Notes under the pieces: generated by a model
Database searches by the model: none
The model's input: only the letters and a program-made list of their open reading frames with translations
Told to the model about the DNA's origin: nothing
In this document: one piece after another, positions 1-8,560 of the stretch
How the letters are laid out: each line of letters opens with the position of its first letter
Position numbering within the stretch: the first letter of the stretch is position 1
Assembly (NCBI GenBank): GCA_900314085.1
Contig: OMTX01000023.1
Coordinates: 79,535-143,534 of the forward strand
Origin: an uncultured Lachnospiraceae bacterium
GTDB lineage: Bacteria; Bacillota; Clostridia; Lachnospirales; Lachnospiraceae
Reading direction: 5' to 3'
Length of the DNA: 64,000 bases
Position numbers and translations under genes: made by a program

Positions 1-1313
1 TAGCCAAAGGGCTGTTCATCGCTATTCCAATAGACATGGATGTCATCCGGATGATACCAGGCTGCATCCTTGCCGAGCGTTACCAGCCGCTTCTTTCGGC
101 AAATTGGTTCAGCTTCACAGGAAGCAGATTCTTCCTGTTTTCCTGTCCCGAAGTCATAATAGATCATCGTGGGCTCCATATTGGAATAGACACGTGTCTC
201 CGGCGACAGCCCGGCAAGCGCTTTCAGATAATATTCATCCTCCCTCGCGGGATTCCGGAAGATTTCCAGAATATCAAATCCTGCCTCGCAAAACGTCAGG
301 GCAAGTTCGAAGGAGTTGGCATTTATCGTTTCACCTATGGAAAAAACAAGGTCAGGATAAGCTTTTTTCAGAGCAGCAAGTCCATCTTCCGCTGCTGACT
401 TTCCCTTAGATGAATCCCATTTCACGCCCAATGCGCCTGCAAGAGCCTCATACTGCTTTTCAATCCGATCCGGTCCGTAGAAACGGGAAAGCTCTATATA
501 GGGAATGGAGAGGCGGTCTGCCAGGTCGTCTGCCGCTGCCCTGGCTTCGGAATTCAATACCAGATTGAAATTGGCCTCCCCCATTCTGCAGAACTCAAGA
601 ATATCCGGGCAGGTGGAGATTTCCCGGATGTGTTTCACCCCGATATCCTGGAGCAGGGAAAAAAGCTCGCTCTCAGCATCCACCGGGGCGAAGTATCCGA
701 GCAGATTTACGGAAGCTCCCCGCTTTTTCTGCTGCGGAAGAAGGGAATAAAGAGACTGCCGTATCTGTACCATTGGCGGCTTCCTTCCTTCCCGTGTCAG
801 CGCGTACATATAGCAGGGACGAACAGGAATGCCGGCAGCCGTTTCTGCCGCCCGGCATACCCTCTCCATATCCGTTCCCAGAAGGGCATCCACGCAGGTG
901 ATGCAGACCATTACCAGGGAAGGCCTTTCCACGCAGGAATCCACGATTTCCCTGACTGCTTCCGGAATCTTTTTTAAGTGTCTGGCCGTCACCAGATCCG
1001 TTTCGCTGATCTCCAGGTAGAAAAAACGGTCCTCATAGCCCCTGATCGCAGTGATTTCCGATGTGTTTCGTCCGCAGCAGCCCGGAGAGACAATCAGCAT
1101 GACTGATCCCGGGATGGCAAGTCCAGCCCTTTTCACGCCAAAGCCTTCAGCTCCGGGAGAATTAAAAGCCAGAGCGGCCGGGGAATTGTAGATCAGGTGG
1201 CGCTCTGTCCGATAGATATCCGGCAGGCGCTCAGGTCCAAGTTCCGCCAGGTCGGCAACCGTATGGCTTTCAGGAAGCATGCCGGTATTCACCCGTTTCG
1301 AATCGGCGCGCAT
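1..1313 (-). CDS. Nitrogenase component 1-like protein (NifD/NifE family), 3' end cut by window edge
   Basis: An open frame of 437 codons runs off the left edge with no stop. Its ATG overlaps the last base of the upstream iron-protein stop (TGATG), so the two are translationally coupled. The product looks like a nitrogenase/oxidoreductase component 1 subunit: SPGCCGRN near residues 77-83, an ITCVDALLGTDMERVC stretch near 138-153 resembling the NifD cysteine-glycine-aspartate segment, and a conserved Cys near 167. These cysteines would be candidate cluster ligands. No nifEN, nifB or second component-1 gene is visible, although more could lie beyond the edge. The family also includes chlorophyllide, F430-precursor and methylthio-alkane reductases. 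I infer a group IV-type nitrogenase-like reductase of unknown substrate, not nitrogen fixation. Confidence 0.8.
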   Translation of the reverse strand, partial: MRADSKRVNTGMLPESHTVADLAELGPERLPDIYRTERHLIYNSPAALAFNSPGAEGFGVKRAGLAIPGSVMLIVSPGCCGRNTSEITAIRGYEDRFFYLEISETDLVTARHLKKIPEAVREIVDSCVERPSLVMVCITCVDALLGTDMERVCRAAETAAGIPVRPCYMYALTREGRKPPMVQIRQSLYSLLPQQKKRGASVNLLGYFAPVDAESELFSLLQDIGVKHIREISTCPDILEFCRMGEANFNLVLNSEARAAADDLADRLSIPYIELSRFYGPDRIEKQYEALAGALGVKWDSSKGKSAAEDGLAALKKAYPDLVFSIGETINANSFELALTFCEAGFDILEIFRNPAREDEYYLKALAGLSPETRVYSNMEPTMIYYDFGTGKQEESASCEAEPICRKKRLVTLGKDAAWYHPDDIHVYWNSDEQPFG

Positions 1314-2128
1314 CACAGGCACCCGCAGTCGGAAAGCTTTCCGGGATGAATAGCAGACTCTTCAAATTCTCCCGCTGCCTCCTCAGAAAGCAGCCGGTCG
1401 GCAAGATCAAAGAAATTCCGGGCAAGAGGACTTTCCGGAGCCAGTTCCACAATTGTCTTTCCGGCATCTTCCGCCGTCTGAAAAGCAGGATCTCTCGGAA
1501 TATCCGCCACGATTGAAAGTCTGTTTTTTTCCGCAAAGGCCTCGACTTTCTCCCTTTCATCCTCCACATTCCGCCGGTTCAAAATAATACCTTCTACTGA
1601 CGCATAGCCCCTGTCCTTGAAATTTTCAACGGCTGAATTGATGTTTCCGGCTGCATAGAGGGCCATCTTTTCTCCGCTGGTAACGATCAAAACCCGATTG
1701 GCAAAGCCCTCACGGATCGGCGCGGCAAAACCTCCGCAGACCACATCGCCAAGAACATCAAAGAGGACGACGTCCGGCTGCTCCTTCTCCATCAGCTCCA
1801 TTTCATCCAAAAGGTTGAAAGTAGAAATAATTCCGCGGCCGGCGCAGCCCAGCCCCGGTGTGGGGCCGCCGGTCTCTATGCAGAGGACATTGCCAAAGCC
1901 CCGGGCGGAAATCTCATCGAGGGAAGCAGGATCCGCATCGTGTTCCCTGAGATAGTTCATGATAGGCTCAATGGGCTTCCCGGACAGGAGATTTCCGGTG
2001 GAATCCGCTTTGGGATCGCAGCCAATCTGAATGACTTTTTTCCCCCGCATGGCAAAAGCCGCCGACAGGTTCGAAGTGATGGTTGACTTGCCAATGCCGC
2101 CCTTGCCGTAGATTGCAATTTTGATCAT
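1313..2128 (-). CDS. NifH-like iron protein (group IV nitrogenase reductase-like ATPase)
   Basis: A 271-residue homologue of the nitrogenase Fe protein, the ATP-driven electron donor to a component-1 partner. The P-loop GKGGIGKST is at residues 8-16. Both ligands of the bridging 4Fe-4S cluster are present: Cys95 in GLGCAGRG and Cys131 in DVVCGGFA, at the spacing of NifH Cys97/Cys132. The C-terminus ends in an unusual DCGC motif. The start was chosen at [11 protein letters not shown] because a GGAG lies 8 bases upstream; an open extension upstream runs through a terminator-like hairpin and is unlikely to be translated. It overlaps the component-1 gene by one base. Family membership is clear; the partner's substrate is unknown. 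Confidence 0.88.
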   Translation of the reverse strand: MIKIAIYGKGGIGKSTITSNLSAAFAMRGKKVIQIGCDPKADSTGNLLSGKPIEPIMNYLREHDADPASLDEISARGFGNVLCIETGGPTPGLGCAGRGIISTFNLLDEMELMEKEQPDVVLFDVLGDVVCGGFAAPIREGFANRVLIVTSGEKMALYAAGNINSAVENFKDRGYASVEGIILNRRNVEDEREKVEAFAEKNRLSIVADIPRDPAFQTAEDAGKTIVELAPESPLARNFFDLADRLLSEEAAGEFEESAIHPGKLSDCGCL

Positions 2129-2143
2129 ATTACGATCTCCAAT

Positions 2144-2177
2144 AAAAAAATCTCCTGCCAAAAATCCATGGCAGGAG
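2144..2177 (-). terminator. Intrinsic terminator or attenuator just before the NifH-like gene
   Basis: On the minus strand a 9 bp stem (CTCCTGCCA with TGGCAGGAG, 8 nt loop) is followed by a run of seven T. It could end the mreB-to-carboxypeptidase operon. The T-run stops only about 15 bases before the NifH-like ATG, leaving no room for a promoter after it, so transcription of the nitrogenase-like pair must read through it. The direct repeat TCGTAT at 2247-2252 and 2259-2264 lies in the short upstream gap. Confidence 0.7.
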
Positions 2178-2276
2178 GTTTTCAAGGTCTTCTATGAGAT
2201 CTTTCCTGCTCAGAAATTTCTTTGCGGTCAAGATAAGTTTGATAGCTCGTATACTATTTCGTATGGCTTAAAAAGT

Positions 2277-3251
2277 TCAGGTTCCGCCGTAGGCGGAAAG
2301 GATTTCCCCCATCAGAAGGTAGAGATTCGTCCGCGCATCCGCCCCGTATACGAGGGAGATGATATTCTGGCCGGCTGCATTCCGGGAAAGGAGCACGAGA
2401 CAGTAGCCGGCCGCCCCTGTCGTCCCGGACTTTCCACCGATGACCTCAATTCCGTCCGGCATGCGGCGAAAACCGGTAAGGTACTGATTCGAATTGCCCC
2501 AGGTCTTTGTCACCTGGTTTCCTGCCGCATCCAGGTAATAGGCATCGTAGGATGCCGAATGGACGATATCCACGAAATCCGTGTTTTTCACCGCAGCGTT
2601 CATGATCAGGTACATGTCATAAACTGTTGTATAGTGATTGGGATCCGGAAGTCCGTGGGGATTGACGAAGTTGGAGTGAGTAGCTCCCAGGGAAGCCGCT
2701 TCCGAATTCATCTGAGCGACGAAGGTATCCACATCTCCTGAAACGCCCTCCGCAATGGCAATTGCTGCATCGTTTCCGCTAACCAGAAGCAGACCATATA
2801 GAAGCTGCCGGATGGTCAGGCTGTCTCCGGCTTTTAAGTTTGCGACCGATGATTCGGAAGGCAGATTGACGGCATTCTCAGACACCGTCACCGTTTTGTC
2901 CAGATCTCCGTAACGAATGGCGACAAGAGCGGTCAGGATTTTTGTCGTGGAAGCGGGATAGACCTGCCCGAAGATGTTCTGCTTGTAAGTGACTGCGCCG
3001 TTGTCACAGTTGAAGACGCCGGCCGCTGCAGCCACCTGGGAATCTACGGCTTCCGTATGGAGGTCGCTTTCATCCGTGACGCAAAGACCGGAAGAAAAGA
3101 AGCCCTCAGCCGCATCATCCGCAGGAGCAGCTGTAATACCGTAAGCAGCCGGTGTGATATAGGCATGATAGGTATTGGAAGCCTCCTTCCCGCAGGAGGT
3201 CAAAAGCAGCAGGCAGGAAATCGCCAGACAGAGAGCTGCGTTTCTTTTCAC
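2277..3251 (-). CDS. D-alanyl-D-alanine carboxypeptidase, lipoprotein type
   Basis: A penicillin-binding, S11-type serine peptidase that trims the terminal D-Ala from peptidoglycan stem peptides on the outer face of the membrane. The active-site triad is visible: STTK at 101-104, SGN at 158-160 and KSG at 274-276. The N-terminus is a lipoprotein signal with lipobox LTSC at Cys20, where DacA/DacF types usually carry a cleavable signal and a C-terminal amphipathic anchor. The start is taken as GTG at 3251, preceded by GGGAG and overlapping the mgsA stop as GTGA. It is the last gene of the rod-shape operon, which fits a cell-wall maturation role. Confidence 0.85.
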   Translation of the reverse strand: MKRNAALCLAISCLLLLTSCGKEASNTYHAYITPAAYGITAAPADDAAEGFFSSGLCVTDESDLHTEAVDSQVAAAAGVFNCDNGAVTYKQNIFGQVYPASTTKILTALVAIRYGDLDKTVTVSENAVNLPSESSVANLKAGDSLTIRQLLYGLLLVSGNDAAIAIAEGVSGDVDTFVAQMNSEAASLGATHSNFVNPHGLPDPNHYTTVYDMYLIMNAAVKNTDFVDIVHSASYDAYYLDAAGNQVTKTWGNSNQYLTGFRRMPDGIEVIGGKSGTTGAAGYCLVLLSRNAAGQNIISLVYGADARTNLYLLMGEILSAYGGT

Positions 3252-3643
3252 TTGTACATCTCCCGCCATTCGAGATCGCCCCGGTCCAGGGACTTGATCA
3301 GGAGCTCTGCCGTTGCCAGATTTGTTGCCAGAGGAATATTGTGGGCATCACAAAGCTTTACAATGGAATTCACATCCGGTTCCCCGCTCTTCTGCCGGAA
3401 GGGATCGCGAAGAAAGATCACGAGATCGATATTGTTGTGTTCGATCTGGCTTCCCAGCTGCTGGGAACCGCCGAGGTGGCCGGGCAGGAACTTCTGGATG
3501 TGAAGATTTGTCACTTCCTCGATGAGACGCCCTGTCGTTCCTGTGGCGTAGAGCTTGTGTTTTGAAAGGATTGCATGATAGGCGATGCAGAAGTTCTGCA
3601 TCAGCTTCTTCTTCGAGTCGTGCGCTACAAGTCCGATATTCAT
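3248..3643 (-). CDS. mgsA: Methylglyoxal synthase-family protein with altered active site
   Basis: 131 residues over the whole MgsA fold; the family converts dihydroxyacetone phosphate to methylglyoxal and phosphate. VAHDSKK with His8, LYATGTTGR, FLRDP with Asp80 and EPDV with Asp90 are conserved (E. coli His19, Asp91, Asp101). Two catalytic positions are not: the GGDQQ motif reads GGSQQ, so the catalytic base Asp71 of E. coli is Ser60, and His98 is replaced by Gly87 (SGEPDV). The phosphate-binding part looks intact. The start follows AGGAGG seven bases upstream. The gene lies after rodA and overlaps the carboxypeptidase gene. Activity as a methylglyoxal synthase is doubtful; a binding or regulatory role is possible but is inference. 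Confidence 0.85.
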   Translation of the reverse strand: MNIGLVAHDSKKKLMQNFCIAYHAILSKHKLYATGTTGRLIEEVTNLHIQKFLPGHLGGSQQLGSQIEHNNIDLVIFLRDPFRQKSGEPDVNSIVKLCDAHNIPLATNLATAELLIKSLDRGDLEWREMYK

Positions 3644-3759
3644 GTCATTTCCTCCTAACTGAAGTTCGTCTTCCCCTGAAGCGGTCCCCCGACCGCTGTA
3701 AAACGCCAAAGATGCATTATTTCCGGCTGCGCCCCGAAGCAGCCGACATCACGCCTATT

Positions 3760-3768
3760 ATTATAGCA
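3760..3768 (-). promoter_or_regulatory. Possible extended -10 promoter for mgsA
   Basis: On the minus strand TGCTATAAT combines an extended TG with a perfect TATAAT, about 120 bases before the mgsA start. No good -35 is visible, as is common with extended -10 promoters. The predicted leader contains a CGGCTGC/GCAGCCG hairpin at 3723-3744 without a T-run. Confidence 0.45.
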
Positions 3769-3792
3769 TAACGGCGGCAAAAGAATAACCGC

Positions 3793-4935
3793 TTACCACC
3801 TCAGCGGCGCCTTTTCATCGATATAATTTTTCTTGGCCTGCAGGCCGACATTCAGCACGAGGCCGATGCCGATATAGGTCGTCACCAGGGAGGTCAGGCC
3901 ATAGCTTACAAAGGGAAGCGTCAGGCCGGTATTGGGCATGAGTCCTGTCACGACGCAGATATTTACAAAGCTCTGAATGGAGATGTACGAAGCCATTCCA
4001 ATGCAGATGAGCTTTCCCGCCGTATCCTTCGCCTTCTTTGAAACCCGGATGCACTCGATGGCAATGACGAGAAGCAGGGCAATGATGACAAAAGCGCCGA
4101 TAAAGCCCATTTCCTCGGAAGCAACGGCAAAGATAAAGTCCGTATGCGGTTCCGGAATATAATTCCCGTTCTTGACCGACTGGGCGGATTCATTGAAAAG
4201 CCCCTTGCCGAAGATCCGTCCGGAGCCCACCGCCATGATGGAATTCTGCTGCTGGAAGGAATCTCCCGGATAGTCATCAGGCCTCAGCCAGGCCAATATC
4301 CGCTTTTCCTGATAGCCCCGGAGCAGAGATTGTCCCCGTGACTCCATAACGAGAAAGATGATGAGGAGGGGGATGGAAATGCCAAGCACCGGAGCCACAA
4401 CCTTGTAGGTAAGGCCGGCGACAAAAAGCATTGTGGCAAGGATCAGAAATGTGACGATGGTCGTCGAAAGATCCGGCTCCCGCTCAATCAGAAGCAGGGG
4501 AACGCCCATCAGAAAAACGGTCAGCAGAAGGGTTTTCGGCTGATTGATCTTCTCCTCATTTCGCATCAGGAAAAAGGAAAAGAATAATATTAATAATATT
4601 TTTGCCAGCTCAGAGGGCTGAAATCGAAAGCCGTGAATGACCAGCCACCGCTGGGCACCCAGGGAAGAATCCCCCCAGAGGAGGACAGCCGTGAGAAGCC
4701 CCAGGGCAAGAAAATAATAGCCCCAGGCGAACTGCAGCAAGAGACTGTAGTCAATGACAGCAACAGCCGTCATCACAATGACGCCGATAATCATGCCCAT
4801 GATCTGACGGTTCTGGTAGTAGCCGTTGGCCCCGCCACGAGCCGATCCCACCACGAGAACACCTATGATCGTAATGGCGATGCAGGCAATGATCAGCCGC
4901 AGATTTAAGTTTTTCAGCCGGTAATTACGAAACAT
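3793..4935 (-). CDS. rodA: Rod shape-determining SEDS glycosyltransferase RodA
   Basis: A 380-residue SEDS protein with about ten membrane segments and almost no soluble N-terminus. SEDS proteins polymerise lipid II into glycan strands; RodA pairs with a class B PBP in the elongasome. Family signatures include the QPSELAK stretch, the large extracellular loop ending near EPHTDFIFA, and GLTLPFVSYG towards the C-terminus. RodA is preferred over FtsW because it sits in an mre/PBP2 operon. It follows minC by 48 bases; that short T-rich gap is where minD and minE usually lie in related genomes. Confidence 0.93.
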   Translation of the reverse strand: MFRNYRLKNLNLRLIIACIAITIIGVLVVGSARGGANGYYQNRQIMGMIIGVIVMTAVAVIDYSLLLQFAWGYYFLALGLLTAVLLWGDSSLGAQRWLVIHGFRFQPSELAKILLILFFSFFLMRNEEKINQPKTLLLTVFLMGVPLLLIEREPDLSTTIVTFLILATMLFVAGLTYKVVAPVLGISIPLLIIFLVMESRGQSLLRGYQEKRILAWLRPDDYPGDSFQQQNSIMAVGSGRIFGKGLFNESAQSVKNGNYIPEPHTDFIFAVASEEMGFIGAFVIIALLLVIAIECIRVSKKAKDTAGKLICIGMASYISIQSFVNICVVTGLMPNTGLTLPFVSYGLTSLVTTYIGIGLVLNVGLQAKKNYIDEKAPLRW

Positions 4936-4983
4936 GAGCCTTCAGGCAACCTTCTAAAAAAATCGAAAAACAGGCAGAAAAAA

Positions 4984-5637
4984 TCACTGCATTTCAGCCA
5001 CTTCATCCGCAAGAAGCTCCCCGTTCTCCGCCCGAACAGCAACCGGCCGGACGACATTCTTTTTCCCGAACAGGGACTTCTTCGGGCGGGTGGCAATGTC
5101 ACCGGACACCGTTCCAACGGTGACTGCGGCGTTGTCAAAGACGGCTGCCGCAACGAAGCTTTTACCATCCTTGGTTTCCGCTGAACCGGAAAGGGTTCCC
5201 ATGACGGTGACGGAGCCGGCTGCAGAGACCTTCCCGCCCTCTTCCACATCTCCGAGAACAAGAAGGGAAGATGTCGAGGTAACCGTCTGCCCGCTCTTCA
5301 CATTTCCCTTGTGGATGCGGGCATTGATGCTTTTGGCTTCCGCATAGAAGCGGTCCGCATCTCCGATGGTCTGCCGGTCCCGAAGCTCATCTCCGTCATA
5401 GATGAGGCGGATCTTGATGTCCGTGTTGAGTTCAACCGCCTCGACAAGGGCCTCCTCTTCTTCCGGAGAAAGCTCTCTTCCTGAAAAAGAAATCGTAAGG
5501 ATGGTCTGGCCGAAAAAATCCCGTGATTCATAGAATTTGCGGCAGACATCCGTGCAGAGCTCCGTGAAGGGCATATCCGGGTTTAATGTCAGCGCGATGC
5601 CATGGGGCATGCTTTTGATTACACAGGAATCCGTCAT
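4984..5637 (-). CDS. minC: Septum site-determining protein MinC
   Basis: 217 residues with the two-domain MinC layout: an N-terminal FtsZ-antagonising domain (roughly 1-100) and a C-terminal beta-helix domain (about 105-190) with the glycine-rich LVLGDVEEGGKV and SVTVMGTLSG turns. The C-terminal domain normally dimerises and binds MinD, which recruits MinC to membranes and poles. The gene follows pbp2 and precedes rodA. No minD or minE is found next to it or anywhere in the window, so localisation must depend on a distant MinD or another partner. A sequence resembling GGAGG precedes the ATG. Confidence 0.88.
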   Translation of the reverse strand: MTDSCVIKSMPHGIALTLNPDMPFTELCTDVCRKFYESRDFFGQTILTISFSGRELSPEEEEALVEAVELNTDIKIRLIYDGDELRDRQTIGDADRFYAEAKSINARIHKGNVKSGQTVTSTSSLLVLGDVEEGGKVSAAGSVTVMGTLSGSAETKDGKSFVAAAVFDNAAVTVGTVSGDIATRPKKSLFGKKNVVRPVAVRAENGELLADEVAEMQ

Positions 5638-5689
5638 GGTTTACCTCCTGCCAAATTTTGGAAACGGCTTAGGGCGTTTCCGATATCTG

Positions 5690-8560
5690 TCAATCCGTAC
5701 GCGTCGTTGCAGCAGTATTCTCTTCGACCACACTGTCTGCCTTCGCCTTGCTGTCTTCGACGCCCAGGCAGACGCCCAGAATATCCCGTGCCACATCGGC
5801 CGCATTGTGGGATGTATATCCGAAAGGAATGCGGACCGCTACCGAATACTGAGGCGCGGCAAAGGGGGCATAGCCGATGAAAAGAGCGTGGTTGGGGCGC
5901 TTCTTCGATTCCTGCGCCGTCCCCGTCTTGCCGGCCACCTGAACAGGGAAATCGTCGTAAACGGACATATTTTCAACTACTTCCCGCATACCGGTATGGA
6001 TGGCGCCCCACTGGCTCTGGGACAGGACGTCCACGGAAGCGTCAGCGGAAGGCGCAAATTCCTGCACGACATTGCCGTCCGGATCCGTCACCTTTGAAAG
6101 CAGGGTGAGATTGTAGACCGTTCCGGAATTGGTAATCGCAGCGGCATAGCGCCCGAGGGCAATCGTCGTGTAGTTATTATCTGACTGACCGATGGCCGCC
6201 ATGACCGGATATTGGGTAGCTACATGAGACGTATTCTCTTCGATTTCAACGCCGGTCTTCCGGTCGAGGCCGTACAGATTCGCATACTTCTGAATCTTTG
6301 CAATACCGGTCTTGTCATTGTAGCCATTCCCTCCGGCCAGCCGCCAGCCGACCTCGTAGAAGAAATAGTTGCAGGAATCCCGGATGGCATCCGTCACGTT
6401 TTCCTCGCCGTGGGTTGTATGGGAACCCGTATAAATCCAGCATCGCGGCTGATTTGAGACCTTATCGAAGATACCGAGGTCGTCAATCTGCGTAGAGATG
6501 TCAATGACACCCTCCGCAAGTCCGGCCGTTGCCGAAAGGGGCTTGAAGGTAGAGCCCGGCGCCGTCATCTGCTGGGTAGCATGGTTGTAGAGGGGCGCGG
6601 CCGACGTCGTATTGAGGTAGGTATAATATTTTCTGTCCACCGTATTTGCCAGCCGGTTTGTATCATAGCCCGGGTAGGAAACACAGGCAAGAAGGGAACC
6701 GTCATTGGGGTTGATCACAACGGCGGAGGCGGAGCAGGGATCGAGCGCCAGCTGGCCGGGCGTGATTTCCAGATTCTTCAGCTTTTCCCGAATGAAGCTG
6801 TAGGCGGTAACCTTTCCCGTCAGGACATTATCCCTGGCGGTCTCATCGTAAGAAAGCACCCCCTGATCATAGAGGATGGCGCAGAGCTGATTCCCGGTCA
6901 CGAGGTCGTCCCGGACGGCATATTCATACACGATCCGCTTGAAGGCCGCGTCCGAGGACAGGGTGTTGATAATATAATCCACGAGGCTCGTGTACATCTC
7001 GTCCGAGTCCGAATACTTCTTCTCGGTCTGATAGGCGTTGATGTCGATCCAGTCGCTGCTGATACAGTATTTCAGGTACTCTTCCACGGAAAGCTTCTGG
7101 TTGGACCAGGCCTTCTGGGTATCATCATTGTCGTCGATTTTGTCCTCGACCAGGACCTTTTGGGACTTCAGGAGCTTGATGATATAGGTGGAGTAATCCT
7201 GCCCTTCCTCGTCCTGATCCTCATATACTGTCGGACTTTCGGAAGTAAGTTCTGCCCGGATGCCGTCAAGGACATCACTGTTCTTCTGCGAAAGGACACC
7301 GTATACCTGCTTTTCCAGGTCCGTCGCATCCTCTGCTGCCATATCTGAAACAGAGATAAGTCCGTTTTTCAGCAGGGATACATAGGCGTCATAGATGGGA
7401 ATCAGGATGTCCTTTGTGCTGTCCGTCACCGTAAAGGAGCGGATGTTTGCGAGCTTTGAAAGCACGATGCCTGCAACTTCCTTCTCAAGCAGCTTGTAGG
7501 TGCTCTCCTGGATATTGACGTCGATAGACAGGTAAGCATCGTCGCCGGGGACGGACTTTGTCTCCTGGGCCACCTTGATCTCATTTCCGACATTGTCTAC
7601 ATAGACGGTTCGGTCGCCCTTCTTTCCTGTCAGATAGTCGTTTAAATACTGCTCGATTCCACTCTTTCCGACCGTGTCCGTCAGGGAATAGCTATCCTTG
7701 TTGTCGGGATCCTTTTCAATGGCTGCATTATATTCTTCAGACGAAATGGTACCGGTATAGCCGACAATATTTGCCGTACAATAGGGGTAATTGTACTGAC
7801 GCATCGAGTCCTCCTCGATGCTGACACCTGTCAGGGTATCAGAATGCTCCCGGACATAGGCCACCGTCTGCTCGTTCACGTCGGATGCAATCGAAATCGG
7901 AATATATTTCTGATAAGCATTCAGGCTCAGACGGTAGCGAATGACGACGATCTTGTAGCGCATCGCATCGTCGTAATCTCTGCTGACGCCGAATTTCAGG
8001 CTGCTTTCCAGGTAATTGATGATATCCCCTGCAGAACAGGTTTTCTCATTCAATCCGGCCTTCCTGTTTTCACCGAGATCATGGGTTTTGGCATGGCCGA
8101 AGACATCCGCCCGGAAGCGGAGTTCTGCCGTTTCCGTCGTTGCGGTAAAGGAATAAGTGCCGTCGGAATTTCTCGTAATCCCGAAGTCATTGTCGATTTC
8201 ATCCCCGCGTTTTTCGATATTTGTAATCAGCTCGTAGAGTTCGGCGTTTAATATTTCGTTCTTTTCAGACTTCTTCTTGTTGCTGTAGTCGCCGCTGTCC
8301 TCAATCATGACCTTGTAGGCCAGGCGGTTGTAGGCGAGCAGAACGCCATTCCGGTCATAGATGTTTCCGCGGGTGGCCGGCAGCTTCTCCGTCTTTTCCG
8401 TCAGGAGATTGTAGTTTGACTGGTAGGACTCTCCCCGCACGACCTGCAGGACAAAGAGTCTGGCCGCCAGCACAAAGGAACCGAGGCAGAATATGAACAG
8501 GACAACCTTCGTACGCGCCGCAAAAAATTTTTCGTAAATGGCATGAAAAAATTCAGACAA
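5690..8560 (-). CDS. mrdA: Penicillin-binding protein 2 (class B PBP, elongasome transpeptidase)
   Basis: 956 residues with one N-terminal membrane anchor (about 18-40), a pedestal/dimerisation domain and a C-terminal transpeptidase domain with STFK near residue 670, SCN near 730 and KTGTAQ near 876. It cross-links peptidoglycan and is the partner of RodA. It is much longer than the 600-700 residues usual in E. coli-type PBP2; the extra length lies mainly between about residues 370 and 600, an acidic region without recognised motifs between pedestal and catalytic domain. It overlaps mreD by eight bases. Identity as PBP2 is secure from motifs and operon position. Confidence 0.92.
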   Translation of the reverse strand: MSEFFHAIYEKFFAARTKVVLFIFCLGSFVLAARLFVLQVVRGESYQSNYNLLTEKTEKLPATRGNIYDRNGVLLAYNRLAYKVMIEDSGDYSNKKKSEKNEILNAELYELITNIEKRGDEIDNDFGITRNSDGTYSFTATTETAELRFRADVFGHAKTHDLGENRKAGLNEKTCSAGDIINYLESSLKFGVSRDYDDAMRYKIVVIRYRLSLNAYQKYIPISIASDVNEQTVAYVREHSDTLTGVSIEEDSMRQYNYPYCTANIVGYTGTISSEEYNAAIEKDPDNKDSYSLTDTVGKSGIEQYLNDYLTGKKGDRTVYVDNVGNEIKVAQETKSVPGDDAYLSIDVNIQESTYKLLEKEVAGIVLSKLANIRSFTVTDSTKDILIPIYDAYVSLLKNGLISVSDMAAEDATDLEKQVYGVLSQKNSDVLDGIRAELTSESPTVYEDQDEEGQDYSTYIIKLLKSQKVLVEDKIDDNDDTQKAWSNQKLSVEEYLKYCISSDWIDINAYQTEKKYSDSDEMYTSLVDYIINTLSSDAAFKRIVYEYAVRDDLVTGNQLCAILYDQGVLSYDETARDNVLTGKVTAYSFIREKLKNLEITPGQLALDPCSASAVVINPNDGSLLACVSYPGYDTNRLANTVDRKYYTYLNTTSAAPLYNHATQQMTAPGSTFKPLSATAGLAEGVIDISTQIDDLGIFDKVSNQPRCWIYTGSHTTHGEENVTDAIRDSCNYFFYEVGWRLAGGNGYNDKTGIAKIQKYANLYGLDRKTGVEIEENTSHVATQYPVMAAIGQSDNNYTTIALGRYAAAITNSGTVYNLTLLSKVTDPDGNVVQEFAPSADASVDVLSQSQWGAIHTGMREVVENMSVYDDFPVQVAGKTGTAQESKKRPNHALFIGYAPFAAPQYSVAVRIPFGYTSHNAADVARDILGVCLGVEDSKAKADSVVEENTAATTRTD

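Noticed and set aside
1..2128. A true nitrogen-fixation system
   Set aside because: No nifB, nifE, nifN or NifK partner is visible and the component-1 protein is divergent; a nitrogenase-like reductase is the safer reading.
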